Shown: positions 26,575-35,780 of the stretch, piece after piece
Numbering within the stretch: the first letter of the stretch is position 1
Layout of the letters: each line of letters starts with the position of its first letter
Assembly: GCF_900009135.1 (NCBI RefSeq)
Contig: NZ_LT797701.1
Coordinates: 368,242-432,241 of the forward strand
From: Planktothrix sp. PCC 11201
GTDB taxonomy: Bacteria; Cyanobacteriota; Cyanobacteriia; Cyanobacteriales; Microcoleaceae
DNA length: 64,000 bases
Direction of reading: 5' to 3'
The notes under the pieces: generated by a model
Told to the model about the DNA's origin: nothing
Seen by the model: only the letters and a program-made list of their open reading frames with translations
The model's database searches: none
Position numbers and translations under genes: made by a program

Positions 26575-26694
26575 GAAACTTTCTGTCTTATCAACCACTA
26601 GGGGACAAAAAGCCGAAATTTTCGGTATATTTGCCTCATAGAAAATAATAGGCAGAAACTTTCGGTATATTCTCCAATAGTGACCAAGAACTGC
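26575..26694. repeat. Three palindromic units with exact 40-bp period
   Basis: GAAANTTTC palindromes start at 26575, 26615 and 26655, exactly 40 bases apart. The second is extended to CCGAAATTTTCGG. Units two and three also share CGGTATATT after the palindrome. The array sits upstream of the minus-strand gene ending at 25940 and before a short plus-strand frame. It could be an operator set on one helix face or the last units of a decayed array. Confidence 0.7.
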
Positions 26695-26702
26695 ATCAAG
26701 AT

Positions 26703-26888
26703 TTGCCAAAGGTAAATCCACCCCATTTAGTAGAAAAATTCGGTGGTTTTGATGTTGAAACCCACATTCGGCAGATGGGGGCTAAATTTTCCACTAATTC
26801 TAAAAAATTGAAAACCTTTACAGTTTTTCGTTCAATTTCCGAGGCTTTATTATCAGATTGTATAGCTAATTTACCGTTATTTAACTAA
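26703..26888 (+). pseudogene. Possible gene fragment
   Basis: A short frame encoding PKVNPPHLVEKFGGFDVE and then a basic helix ending NLPLFN. The frame is open back to about 26652 without a good start; the first candidate is TTG at 26703. It reads like the end of a larger protein whose front part has been lost. I do not recognise the family. Confidence 0.3.
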
Positions 26889-26984
26889 ACCAAAATAATT
26901 GTTATTTTTTCATAGAAATAGAATCCTCTTTTTTAACAAATTTGTATTTTATAACCAAGTTCGTTCCAGCCAAGAGTTCTCATC

Positions 26985-27206
26985 TTGACTCATAACTTAG
27001 ATTTATTTACAACTATTTTCCCCTTTTTCTTTTTTGAGCTATTCCAATTATTATTCTACATTAAAAATAGCCCCAATTATTACATGACAGTCATTTGGGC
27101 TTTTATTTATTCCAATTTAATTGGAAATTCAATTGGCTTAAATATCTGCGGAATGTGGGTTTATGCCCCGATCACCTATATATTACTTAAGCTTTGCGAT
27201 CGCTGA
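26985..27206 (+). CDS. Small hydrophobic protein, doubtful
   Basis: A 73-residue frame with two or three hydrophobic stretches (FTTIFPFFFFELFQLLFYI, MTVIWAFIYSNLIG, GMWVYAPITYILL). It could be a small membrane protein. No family is recognised and there is no strong ribosome site. It sits in a decayed region and could be a chance frame. Confidence 0.3.
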   Translation: MTHNLDLFTTIFPFFFFELFQLLFYIKNSPNYYMTVIWAFIYSNLIGNSIGLNICGMWVYAPITYILLKLCDR

Positions 27207-27296
27207 TTACCTTTGGGGACTCAACAACGAAGCCGACCATCTTTGCTTGCCTAATCTTAGCTAGAAACAGATAACCTTAACGGACTTAGAGGTATT

Positions 27297-27383
27297 GGCA
27301 TAACGACCAAGATAAGCGGTGGCAGATAACCTTTGCATCACAATCCAAATGTCTCGCCCGTCCGCTTCATCGACTTGTTAGCC
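27297..27383 (-). other. attC-like recombination site (putative)
   Basis: Read on the minus strand the segment starts GGCTAAC, has AAGCGG after an unpaired stretch, and ends with CCGCTT and then GTTATGCC. The outer TAAC/GTTA and the inner AAGCGG/CCGCTT pair with each other while the ~9 bases between them do not, which is the layout of integron attC sites (R and L boxes with a spacer). It lies 24 bases after the stop of the aspartic-protease gene, the normal place in a gene cassette. No integrase gene is in the window. Confidence 0.45.
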
Positions 27384-27406
27384 TGCGTTTGTGCCGATGC
27401 TGAGGA

Positions 27407-27772
27407 CTACAACTCATCAATCGTTATCAACCCACCTTCCGTAAATTGGATCACAAGCTCATGGCTATCCAATAAAGCAGTTCCAACTAGAGGTCGTCGC
27501 CCTGTCGCAAGTACACGAGCTTCTCGCTCCTCTCCGTTCCAGACAATAATTGCTCTATGAAGAGGCAACATCACTCGGCTGTTGTCTGCCAAATTCACAC
27601 GGATATCGTATCTGAAGGGGAGATTCAGTAGTGCCACTGCTTCAGGTGGTAAACAAAGCTCATCGGTAAATCCTGTGTCTATCACGAATTCAATGGGGAA
27701 GTCAGCGCGATTAGGAATCCGAAATGGGATGGTAATAATCGGGTGTCCATCAGCCACAATCCCTGAAATCAC
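27407..27772 (-). CDS. Retropepsin-like (clan AA) aspartic protease
   Basis: A 121-residue protein with one protease lobe. The active-site triad is DTG in FVIDTGFTDELCLP near residue 32, followed by a flap region and the hydrophobic-Gly motif LVGTALLDSHEL near 100. Single-lobe enzymes of this kind act as homodimers. The family is common as short solo genes in cyanobacteria, and its targets are unknown. Its ATG overlaps the stop of the upstream 91-residue gene by 4 bases, so the two are coupled like a toxin-antitoxin pair. Confidence 0.82.
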   Translation of the reverse strand: MISGIVADGHPIITIPFRIPNRADFPIEFVIDTGFTDELCLPPEAVALLNLPFRYDIRVNLADNSRVMLPLHRAIIVWNGEEREARVLATGRRPLVGTALLDSHELVIQFTEGGLITIDEL

Positions 27773-28044
27773 TTGACTACACGCTCCATAACACCCCCAC
27801 CAAAAGCGGCAGCAACGTTGTACCCAATTTTAATCCCAAAGAGTCGAGCATGGGGGTGCTTCTCGCTCAAGAAGTCAGCAGCGCGTAAGCCATTTGCATC
27901 AATCCTATAGTCACCTGTCTCAATGTCTATGATGACCATCTTGCCAATATTTTCTTCAACTTCCACTTCTTGGCGGATTCTGCTTTCGTACAGTTGCTCT
28001 GCACGTTGAGCAACTTCTTCGCGGCTTAAAAGGATAGCTTGCAT
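27769..28044 (-). CDS. Partner protein of the aspartic protease
   Basis: A 91-residue protein with an N-terminal acidic helix (SREEVAQRAEQLYESRIRQ), a small beta part (IGKMVIIDIETGDYRID) and a C-terminus with the segment HPHARLFGIKIGYNVAA. It is the first gene of a two-gene unit with the protease (ATG/stop overlap of 4 bases). I know no function for it. Position and size suggest that it may control or be the substrate of the protease. Confidence 0.65.
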   Translation of the reverse strand: MQAILLSREEVAQRAEQLYESRIRQEVEVEENIGKMVIIDIETGDYRIDANGLRAADFLSEKHPHARLFGIKIGYNVAAAFGGGVMERVVK

Positions 28045-28234
28045 AAGTTGACTCCCAATCGCTACATTACCTGTTCTAACCCCTCCATAATACCCTGCAA
28101 ATCAATAGAATGGTCACTGCCAGACCTGTCAAGTATTATCTCTAAGGTGGGAGTCTTGTGGGTTTTGGAGCAGGTTCTCTAAGTCTGAATTACTTCTATA
28201 ATATTGTGTTGATTCACTTAGAGCCAGATTTGAG

Positions 28235-31200
28235 ATGCCTAATTCACCGAATCCCAATTCTGAATCGATAGTACGTCCCCGACGACGGTTAAAGCGCATC
28301 CTGATTTGGGGGGGTGTAGGATGCGGAATTACGCTGTTAACCGTGGGAACAACCGCTAGTTGGTTGATTAGATATCGGTTAGCCCCCATAATTAGTAATG
28401 TCTTAGAGGGGATACTACAACGGCCCGTTGATGTTGGCCCCCTTGAACGATTTACCCTGAATAGTATTCGTTTTGGTCATTCGTCCATCCCCGCCACAGC
28501 CACGGATACCGATAGGGGGGAAGCGACGGCGGTAGAGGTTCATTTCTCTGTTTTATCCTTGTTTAAACCCAAGGTTCAACTGGATATTACCTTAGTTAAT
28601 CCTAATATTTATATTGAACAAAATTCATCAGGAAACTGGATTGATACTCAACTTAAGTTAGATCCAAATCCTCCGGTTACATTGGTTTTTAGAACGATTG
28701 GAATTGAAAATGCTCAAATTAGTTTAACGCCCTACGCGCTTTTGAAAGCCAAAGAAAAGCCGATTGTCATTGCGGTGGATCAAATCAAAGCTAATTTAAC
28801 CGAAGATCAGCAGCGGATTCAAGCGGATTTAAGGGGTAAATTTGCAGAAACAGGTACTTTTGCCATCAAAGGTGATGCTTTATTAGAAACAGGAAAAATT
28901 AATGCTCAAATTCAAGCTAATAGTTTGAATTTAAGCCATTTAGCTTGGTTTGTAGAAACTCCTGGTATTTCGATCAAACAGGGAAAACTCAATACAAATT
29001 TAAACGTTAAATTAAATAACTATCAACCCTTAAATATCCGGGGAACGCTGAATTTAGATCAAGTTAAAGTTGCTGTTGATAGTCTTCCTCAACCCGTTAA
29101 TTTGAGTCAAGCTAAATTGCGCTTTTCGGGAACTCAATTGATCATTGATCAGTTGAATACCACCATGGGAGATTTAGCACTGGGGTTAACTGGATCGGTT
29201 TTAACTAATTCTAACTTAGACTTGGCTAAAACTCAAGTTAATTTATTAGCAAATTTACAACCAGTTCAAGTTTCTACCCTACTAAAAACCGGAGAAACTA
29301 TTCAGGGAAAACCTGTTACCCTTCCCTTTCCGGTAACGGGAGAATTGAAAGCTAATCTTAACTTAAAGGGAAATTTAAACGCCCCTCAAATTTCCGGGAC
29401 TATCGCCACAACCCAAAAAACCTTATTAGATCGCGTTTATTTTGATACAATTCAAACGGATTTTAATATCTTAACTAAACTTGATCCAAATTTCAAGATT
29501 TCAGATGATCCAATTATTGAAATTCAAAACCTATTAATTAAACCTTCCCTTGGGGGGTCAGTCGCAGGAAAAGGAGAAATTAAATTAGCAGGACTGACGG
29601 GGTTATTAGCACCCCCAATAAAACCTCAGCCTACGGTTGACCAAAAAACTTTGCCGAAATTACCCCCAAATCCCCAGATTTCACAACCTAAAACCGAACT
29701 TAATCCGATTGTTAAATTAGATTTTAATATTAATGATATTCCTGTGGACGCGATCGCTAAATCCTATGGATTTATCACCAGTTTTCAGATGGGAAACCTA
29801 TCTGCAAATGGTCAAATTTCTGGGAATTTAGATAACTTAAAAGCCCAGACTCAATTCTCCTTACCTTCAGCTATTTATCCAATTTTAGGGGAAGCTCAAT
29901 TTTCAGGAAATACGGCGAAAGCACAGATTAAAATTGCTGAAGGTAATCTTAATCTTATCGCTCAACAAACTAATAATAACATTTGGAATGCTGAAGTCAT
30001 AGCCAATCAACTTTCCCTGACTCCGTTAGTTGATTTGGGGCTATTATTTGCTGCAATTCCTGATGAGACTAAACAACAAATTCAATCCATTGATTTAACC
30101 GATGGTCAGTTAGATTTAGCCGCTAAGTTATCAGCAAATTTGCAAAATTTTTCCCTCAATAGCTTAAAAGCAGATAGTCAAATTCAACTTAACTTTCAGA
30201 ATAGCACAATTAAGGCGATCGCCCAACTCCAAAACGGACTCCTACAAACGGATTTTTCTAGCAACAATTTAGCCCTACCTCGGTTAATTAATATTGGATT
30301 ACCCTTTGCCAACTTAACCGATGCTCTCACCTCCCAAATTCAGAGTTTAGATATCAGTCAAGGAATTTTACAAATTGATGGATCTCTATCGGGTAAAATC
30401 GATAATTTTAGCCCAAATAACTTTATAGGAAATGCGAAAACAATTATTAATTTAGGTCAATTAGGGGGAATAATTACCGCCAATAGTCAACTAAATCAGG
30501 GGCAATTTAAAGGACAATTTAATGCCAAAGAACTCCAGTTAAATCCTTGGATTAATTTAGGTTTACCCCTGGCTAATTTACCTGCAAACCTTCAGAATCA
30601 AATTCAGACCTTAGACTTTCGTAATAGTCGTTTAACCGGAGAAGGAAATGTTACCGGAAATTTAACTAATTTTAATCTTAATACTCTGATTGCTACGGGA
30701 TTAGCACAGGTTAATTTAGGGAATTTTGGTGGAATTATTAACGCGGAAGGACAATTAGCCAATAATCAATTAACAGGTCAAGTAATCACCGCTCAAATTC
30801 CTCTACAACCCCTGATTAATTTAGGATTACCCTTGGCCAATTTACAACCTAGTTTAGTAGCTGAAATTAACGCCTTAAATTTCCCAGGCGGATTTCTACA
30901 AGGGTTAGCAAAATTCAAGGGAAATCTCACTAATTTTTCCCCAAATAACCTGATCGCTTTCCTCGATAGTCAAGTCAATTTAGGTAGAGATGGAGGAGTC
31001 ATTTTAGCAACCGGAGAAACCCGCCAAGGACAATGGAAAACAACCCTTAAAGGAGATCAAATTGCTTTAGGTCGTTTCTCCCAATTAGTCGAATCTCAAA
31101 TGCCAAATAGTTTACGTCAAAATGGACTATTACAGCAAGCTGAAAATATGCCTTTATTGCGAGGATTATTAAACACTGAAATCACCGGAGAAGGAAATGT

Positions 31201-34200
31201 TGCCTCCTTTAATCCTAACACTATACAGGCATTAGGTCAATTAAGACTAACAGAATTACCGATTATTAAACAACCTTTTGAAGCCATTGCCAGTTGGAAT
31301 GGTCGGGAAATTAATATTAAAAAAGCTGAAACCCAGGGATTTTCAACCGATGGCTTAATTGGAGTTGAATTTCAAGGAAATGGTATGCCCCAATTATCTA
31401 ATTTAAACCTAAATGTTCGGGCTGATAATTTTGATTTACAATCTCCATTAGTTCAAAGTTTCTTAACTGCTTTACCCTTGGAAATTAGAAACGGAGATAG
31501 TCCTTTAGTGGCTGGAATTGTTGATTTTAATGGTAAGTTAACTGGAACTCCTTCTGCTTTAAACCTAAACGGAAATTTAAGATTAAATAACTTTGCTGTT
31601 CGAGATGTCACCTTTGAACCCATTTTAGCAGGAACTGTGAATATTATTCCAAATCAAAAGGTTAATATTGCCTTGGCGGGAGAACGGGATAAAATAGAAT
31701 TAGCTTTAGATGATCAATATTTGCCTACTTCGTTTTTAGTAAAACGGAATGATAGTCTATTGGTCGGAAATTCCCAAGGGAATAATTTAGAGATTAATTT
31801 AGACGACTTTCCTCTACAAACTTTAAGTTTATCTCCCTTAGCTGAACTAGATATTGGACAATTAAAAGGCATTGCATCGGGAAAATTAACCGTCTCTAAT
31901 TTAGCTAGTTTTGATATTAATAAAATAGGGGTAGTCGGAAATATTGCAGTTCAGAAACTAATTTTAGGTCATATTGAAACCGATTTATTCTTAGGAAATT
32001 TTAGTTATCAAAATGGGATTGCTAAGTTAACCGATGCTGAACTGAGCAAAGGAATAACTCAGATTTTTATTCAAGGTCAAGCCAATGTTTCTGATATTTT
32101 AGCGAGTCTTTCTACACCTCAAACCCCAAATTCATCCCCCGTGCCAAATCAATTTGAAGGTACAATTAAAATCCCTCAAGGAAGTTTACAGGATATTTTA
32201 ACCGCCCTAAAAATCTTTAATTTAGCAGATTTAGGCAGAGGATTAACCCCTCCAAACTATGGAATAGCCGCCGATGTAAAGCCTGTTCCCGTCGGTTTAC
32301 CCCCTACTGCTACGTTATTTGAACAGTTACAACGCCTAGAAGAAATTAGACGAATCCTACAAGAATCCCTGGCAGAAATCGCGGCGGAGCCCTTACCTCC
32401 TTTACAGGATTTAGATGGAAAATTTACCGGGGAAATGGCATTTCAAGGTTCAATTTCAGGGGGAATTAATGCAACAGCAACCATCAAAGGTCAAGATTGG
32501 AATTATGGCAGATATACCGCCGATCAGTTTTTATTAGAAGCTAATTTTGCAGATAATGTAGTGCGAGTTGAACCGATACAATTGCGTGCTGGATCGGCAT
32601 TATATGATTTTCGCGGACAGTTGAATTTAGCTAATCAACAAACATCAGGTCAGTTTCGGGGCAAAAATATCCGCTTAGAAGAAATTGAAAAAATTGTTGA
32701 TTTGCCGAATGTGGATTTAACCGGACAATTGAATGTGCGGGCGAGTATTGCTGGAACTTTAGAGAATCCCCAATCATCGGGGGAATTAACCTTATTAGAA
32801 GCAACGGTTAATGATGAACCAATTCAAGAAGCGCAAAGCAGTTTTAGTTATAATAATTCTCGACTAAGATTTGGCGGGAGTTTGTTAGTTACCGAAACCG
32901 ATCCGATTAATTTTAGAGGGACTTTACCTTTTCAATTACCCTTTGCAACAGTTTCCCCAGAAAGTGATGTAGTGGATGTTCGAGTTGATATTAAAGATCA
33001 AGGATTAGCGGTGATCAATTTGCTCAATCCTGAATTAAATTGGCAGGAAGGAAAAGGATTAGTTCAATTAAGAATTAGTGGTAGTTTACAACAACCAGAA
33101 ACTGGAGGAATTAAACTCGATCTGAAACCAGAAGGATTATTTAAAATCCAAGATGCCGTTTTAATTGCTCGCAGTTTAGAACAATCAATTGTCGGATTAA
33201 GTGGAACAGCTATATTTATCGGCGATCGCATTCAAGTAAAAGATATTCAAGGAGATTTACAAGGAGATAAAGGAACCGGACATATCCGGTTAAGTGGTGT
33301 TTTACCCGTGTCTCGTCCCTTAGATGAAAATGACCCAGATCTGCAAACTCCTCTACAATTAGACCTGGAAAAACTAACACTTAATTTACCCGAACTCTAT
33401 AAAGGAAATGCTGATGGTGCTATTCTTCTTACAGGAACATTATTGAAACCAAAATTAGGAGGAGAAGTCATATTAAGTCAGGGAAAAGTGACCTTACCTT
33501 CGCAAGAAACCGCTAAATTACCCACAGATACTACGAATACAACTCAACCTTCTGTGGATGTCAGTTTGAACGGATTAAAACTGACTTTAGGTGACAATAT
33601 TCAAGTCATGACTCCCCCGATTTTAAATGCACCTTTAATTAATTTTAATGCCCAAGGAACGATTGAATTAAATGGAAGTTTAGCCAGTCTTGATGATATT
33701 CGTCCTCAAGGAACGATTGAATTAACCGGGGGGCAAGTGAATCTTTATACCAGTCAATTAAGGTTAGATCGAGGTTATCCCCAACGGGCAATATTTGTCC
33801 CTTCAGAGGGATTAGATCCAATTTTAGATGTCCGTTTAGTCACCCGTGTTCCTGAAACTTTAAGGTTTGTTTCTCCCCCTTCAGCGTTTCCGGCGGAACA
33901 AACGGAAGCCTTAAGTCCTTCTCGATTTGGAACCGTTAGGACGATCCGAATTACCGCCATTGTTCGCGGCCCAGCTTCGGAAATTAATGATATTATTAAG
34001 TTACAAAGTTCTCCGTCCCGTTCTCAAAATGAATTGGTTGCTTTATTGGGGGGAAGTGTGATTCAAGGAATCCAAGATGATAGTACATTAGTATTAGCAA
34101 ATATTGCCAGTACCGGATTATTTGGTAAACTCCAACAGAAGGTGATTAACGCCACGGGATTAACGGAATTTAGGATTTATCCCTCGCGGGTAGCCGAACG

Positions 34201-34417
34201 CGGTTCTAAGGGCACAGCTTCCGCTTTAGGAGTAGGAATTGAAGTGGGTTTAGATGTGACTGATAATGCTTATGTTTCCTTGAGTCGGGTTTTAGCCGCT
34301 GATCAACCGTTTCAATTTAATATTAATTATCGCCTCAATGATAATATACTGTTGCGGGGAGTTACAAATTTTAGGAATGAAAGTGAAGTTCGGTTTGAGT
34401 ATGAAACGAGATTTTAA
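28235..34417 (+). CDS. tamB: TamB/DUF490-family translocation and assembly protein
   Basis: A 2060-residue envelope protein. After a basic N-terminus (RPRRRLKR) a single membrane helix (WGGVGCGITLLTVGTTASWLI) anchors it. The body is an almost unbroken series of beta strands as in AsmA/TamB lipid-bridge proteins, and the last ~400 residues form the DUF490 domain (VNLYTSQLRLDRGYPQRAIF, then LVALLGGSVIQG and a C-terminal FRNESEVRFEYETRF). Such proteins span the periplasm and are linked to lipid transport and outer membrane assembly. Four internal units of 86-88 residues start with IN(L/I)GLPLANL-like text at 30029, 30287, 30551 and 30815. It stands alone. Confidence 0.93.
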   Translation: MPNSPNPNSESIVRPRRRLKRILIWGGVGCGITLLTVGTTASWLIRYRLAPIISNVLEGILQRPVDVGPLERFTLNSIRFGHSSIPATATDTDRGEATAVEVHFSVLSLFKPKVQLDITLVNPNIYIEQNSSGNWIDTQLKLDPNPPVTLVFRTIGIENAQISLTPYALLKAKEKPIVIAVDQIKANLTEDQQRIQADLRGKFAETGTFAIKGDALLETGKINAQIQANSLNLSHLAWFVETPGISIKQGKLNTNLNVKLNNYQPLNIRGTLNLDQVKVAVDSLPQPVNLSQAKLRFSGTQLIIDQLNTTMGDLALGLTGSVLTNSNLDLAKTQVNLLANLQPVQVSTLLKTGETIQGKPVTLPFPVTGELKANLNLKGNLNAPQISGTIATTQKTLLDRVYFDTIQTDFNILTKLDPNFKISDDPIIEIQNLLIKPSLGGSVAGKGEIKLAGLTGLLAPPIKPQPTVDQKTLPKLPPNPQISQPKTELNPIVKLDFNINDIPVDAIAKSYGFITSFQMGNLSANGQISGNLDNLKAQTQFSLPSAIYPILGEAQFSGNTAKAQIKIAEGNLNLIAQQTNNNIWNAEVIANQLSLTPLVDLGLLFAAIPDETKQQIQSIDLTDGQLDLAAKLSANLQNFSLNSLKADSQIQLNFQNSTIKAIAQLQNGLLQTDFSSNNLALPRLINIGLPFANLTDALTSQIQSLDISQGILQIDGSLSGKIDNFSPNNFIGNAKTIINLGQLGGIITANSQLNQGQFKGQFNAKELQLNPWINLGLPLANLPANLQNQIQTLDFRNSRLTGEGNVTGNLTNFNLNTLIATGLAQVNLGNFGGIINAEGQLANNQLTGQVITAQIPLQPLINLGLPLANLQPSLVAEINALNFPGGFLQGLAKFKGNLTNFSPNNLIAFLDSQVNLGRDGGVILATGETRQGQWKTTLKGDQIALGRFSQLVESQMPNSLRQNGLLQQAENMPLLRGLLNTEITGEGNVASFNPNTIQALGQLRLTELPIIKQPFEAIASWNGREINIKKAETQGFSTDGLIGVEFQGNGMPQLSNLNLNVRADNFDLQSPLVQSFLTALPLEIRNGDSPLVAGIVDFNGKLTGTPSALNLNGNLRLNNFAVRDVTFEPILAGTVNIIPNQKVNIALAGERDKIELALDDQYLPTSFLVKRNDSLLVGNSQGNNLEINLDDFPLQTLSLSPLAELDIGQLKGIASGKLTVSNLASFDINKIGVVGNIAVQKLILGHIETDLFLGNFSYQNGIAKLTDAELSKGITQIFIQGQANVSDILASLSTPQTPNSSPVPNQFEGTIKIPQGSLQDILTALKIFNLADLGRGLTPPNYGIAADVKPVPVGLPPTATLFEQLQRLEEIRRILQESLAEIAAEPLPPLQDLDGKFTGEMAFQGSISGGINATATIKGQDWNYGRYTADQFLLEANFADNVVRVEPIQLRAGSALYDFRGQLNLANQQTSGQFRGKNIRLEEIEKIVDLPNVDLTGQLNVRASIAGTLENPQSSGELTLLEATVNDEPIQEAQSSFSYNNSRLRFGGSLLVTETDPINFRGTLPFQLPFATVSPESDVVDVRVDIKDQGLAVINLLNPELNWQEGKGLVQLRISGSLQQPETGGIKLDLKPEGLFKIQDAVLIARSLEQSIVGLSGTAIFIGDRIQVKDIQGDLQGDKGTGHIRLSGVLPVSRPLDENDPDLQTPLQLDLEKLTLNLPELYKGNADGAILLTGTLLKPKLGGEVILSQGKVTLPSQETAKLPTDTTNTTQPSVDVSLNGLKLTLGDNIQVMTPPILNAPLINFNAQGTIELNGSLASLDDIRPQGTIELTGGQVNLYTSQLRLDRGYPQRAIFVPSEGLDPILDVRLVTRVPETLRFVSPPSAFPAEQTEALSPSRFGTVRTIRITAIVRGPASEINDIIKLQSSPSRSQNELVALLGGSVIQGIQDDSTLVLANIASTGLFGKLQQKVINATGLTEFRIYPSRVAERGSKGTASALGVGIEVGLDVTDNAYVSLSRVLAADQPFQFNINYRLNDNILLRGVTNFRNESEVRFEYETRF

Positions 34418-34430
34418 GGAGTTTTGATGG

Positions 34431-34928
34431 TTAAAAATCAATCAAAGTTTTTAAGTCAAAATAGTCTGGTTTTAAACTATAAACTTTGATAAATCCTTCT
34501 GAGGTAGTGGGAGGAAAATCTGCGATCGCTTTTCCCATTTGTTCAATCACAGATTCAGGAACTTGACGTTGGCGATTTTGATTCCGCAGTTTGCAAGTTT
34601 CTATGGGAGTTTCTAACACCCAAGCAATCCAATATCGAGGGATTTCAGGATAAATTAGAGCAATTTTTTCTAATATATCGAGTCGCCAAGGTCGATAAGC
34701 ATTAGTCGCATCATAAATAATTGGTTGAGAAGATGCGATCGCCTGTTCCATTTCTCGCAAGACTTCCCCTTCAATTTCTAACCAATTCCCCTGAATAATT
34801 TCATCTTTATAAAGTTGTTCCCGAATCCGATCCGTCGAAATAATTAAACCCCGGTTGAGATCCGCAAGCTGTTTAGCAACCGTTGACTTTCCCGAACCCG
34901 GAATACCGACCATAAAATGACAAATCAT
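34431..34928 (-). CDS. P-loop ATPase, polynucleotide-kinase-like
   Basis: A 165-residue AAA_33/zeta-like kinase. The P-loop GIPGSGKST is at the N-terminus, followed by LIISTDRIREQL and PIIYDATN (the Walker B-like Asp), and an Arg-rich lid region (CKLRNQNRQRQVPE). Enzymes with this layout phosphorylate nucleic acid ends or small molecules. The substrate is not visible. It is convergent with tamB, 13 bases apart. Confidence 0.8.
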   Translation of the reverse strand: MICHFMVGIPGSGKSTVAKQLADLNRGLIISTDRIREQLYKDEIIQGNWLEIEGEVLREMEQAIASSQPIIYDATNAYRPWRLDILEKIALIYPEIPRYWIAWVLETPIETCKLRNQNRQRQVPESVIEQMGKAIADFPPTTSEGFIKVYSLKPDYFDLKTLIDF

Positions 34929-35016
34929 ATTTGATTAAATTAAAATATTTTGTTGGAAAAATAGATTTATAAGTGTTATAATTGGAGGGTAAGTGATCAG
35001 AGAGTTACTAAGATCA

Positions 35017-35430
35017 TTAATTAAACCTTATTAAAAACTCATTAACAGTAATAATTTCAATATTTTCAAAAGGATTTAATACCAATAAATCTTGATCTCC
35101 TGTAATAATCAAGTCAGCTTTCCCACTTACTGCTAATTCCAAGAATTTATTGTCTTTAGCATCTCGACAAATAGTAATTGTTTCAGTAACATTCACTATT
35201 TCTGCTTTTTGCCTTAAACTCCCAATAAAATTCAACCTTTTTTCTAAAGATACATATTTATCAAATTTAGGACGAATAAAAGTTTGATAAATTTCGACAA
35301 AAGTGCTGTCAGATATCAAGAGAATTTGGCTTTCAGTAACTTGATCAAAAACCTGTTGGGCTTTTGATGCTGATAACAATAAACCACTAATAAAAATATT
35401 TGTATCTAATACAGTTCTAAGTTTATTAAT
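35017..35430 (-). CDS. PIN-family toxin with probable ATT start
   Basis: A PIN ribonuclease of the COG1569 type, 137 residues if read from 35430. The first catalytic Asp lies in VLDTNIFISGLLL, upstream of the first ATG/TTG-type start (35379), which would cut it off. The later acidic residues are in CRDAKDNKFLELA and ITGDQDLL. Between an in-frame stop and the catalytic Asp there is no ATG, GTG or TTG. The best candidate is ATT at 35430-35428, which overlaps the antitoxin stop TAA in the manner of an ATGA junction. Otherwise the gene is broken at its start. Confidence 0.75.
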   Translation of the reverse strand: MNKLRTVLDTNIFISGLLLSASKAQQVFDQVTESQILLISDSTFVEIYQTFIRPKFDKYVSLEKRLNFIGSLRQKAEIVNVTETITICRDAKDNKFLELAVSGKADLIITGDQDLLVLNPFENIEIITVNEFLIRFN

Positions 35431-35641
35431 CTTCTAATAACTCGGCTAAAATTTCGGGAGTTAAACCATTAACTTTAGCTTCTTCTCTTACTTGTTTAAC
35501 AATCTCATCAAAATCAGATGATTTTAATAATTCTTTCAGAATCAGGCTACAAACCCAAATTGCTTTTTCTTGTTTATTACTATCTGCTTCCTGGTAAAGC
35601 TTCGCTACTTCATTATCAACTTTAATCGTAATTGCTTCCAT
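35426..35641 (-). CDS. Antitoxin of the PIN pair
   Basis: A 71-residue protein. The N-terminal strand (AITIKVDNEVAKLYQEA) is like ribbon-helix-helix DNA-binding antitoxins, and the C-terminal helix (FDEIVKQVREEAKVNGLTPEILAELL) should bind the toxin. This text is a common partner of COG1569 PIN toxins in cyanobacteria. A ribosome site (AGGAG) precedes the ATG. It likely represses its own operon. Confidence 0.8.
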   Translation of the reverse strand: MEAITIKVDNEVAKLYQEADSNKQEKAIWVCSLILKELLKSSDFDEIVKQVREEAKVNGLTPEILAELLED

Positions 35642-35714
35642 TTGTTACTCCTGATTTTATCTAAATTAAAATCTATCTTTATTATATACTCTTTTAGAAT
35701 CAGAATATTTTTCC

Positions 35715-35751
35715 CGGAAACCGTGTTTATCATTCAGAAACTCGGTTTCCG
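35715..35751. repeat. Inverted repeat between two minus-strand genes
   Basis: CGGAAACCG (35715-35723) and CGGTTTCCG (35743-35751) form a 9-bp stem with a 19-base loop. It lies 30 bases after the stop of the secreted protein at 35781. There is no T-run on the minus strand, so it is more like a dispersed palindrome than a textbook terminator. Confidence 0.55.
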
Positions 35752-35780
35752 TATCATCCCTATGTCAAAAGTTAACTGAA

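Noticed and set aside
26575-26694. 40-bp-period units as a CRISPR remnant
   Set aside because: Only about 17 bases are shared, there are just three units and no cas genes, so an operator or minisatellite is the simpler reading.
28129-28389. 86-codon minus-strand frame at the tamB start
   Set aside because: It overlaps the tamB promoter and first codons, and tamB is well supported.
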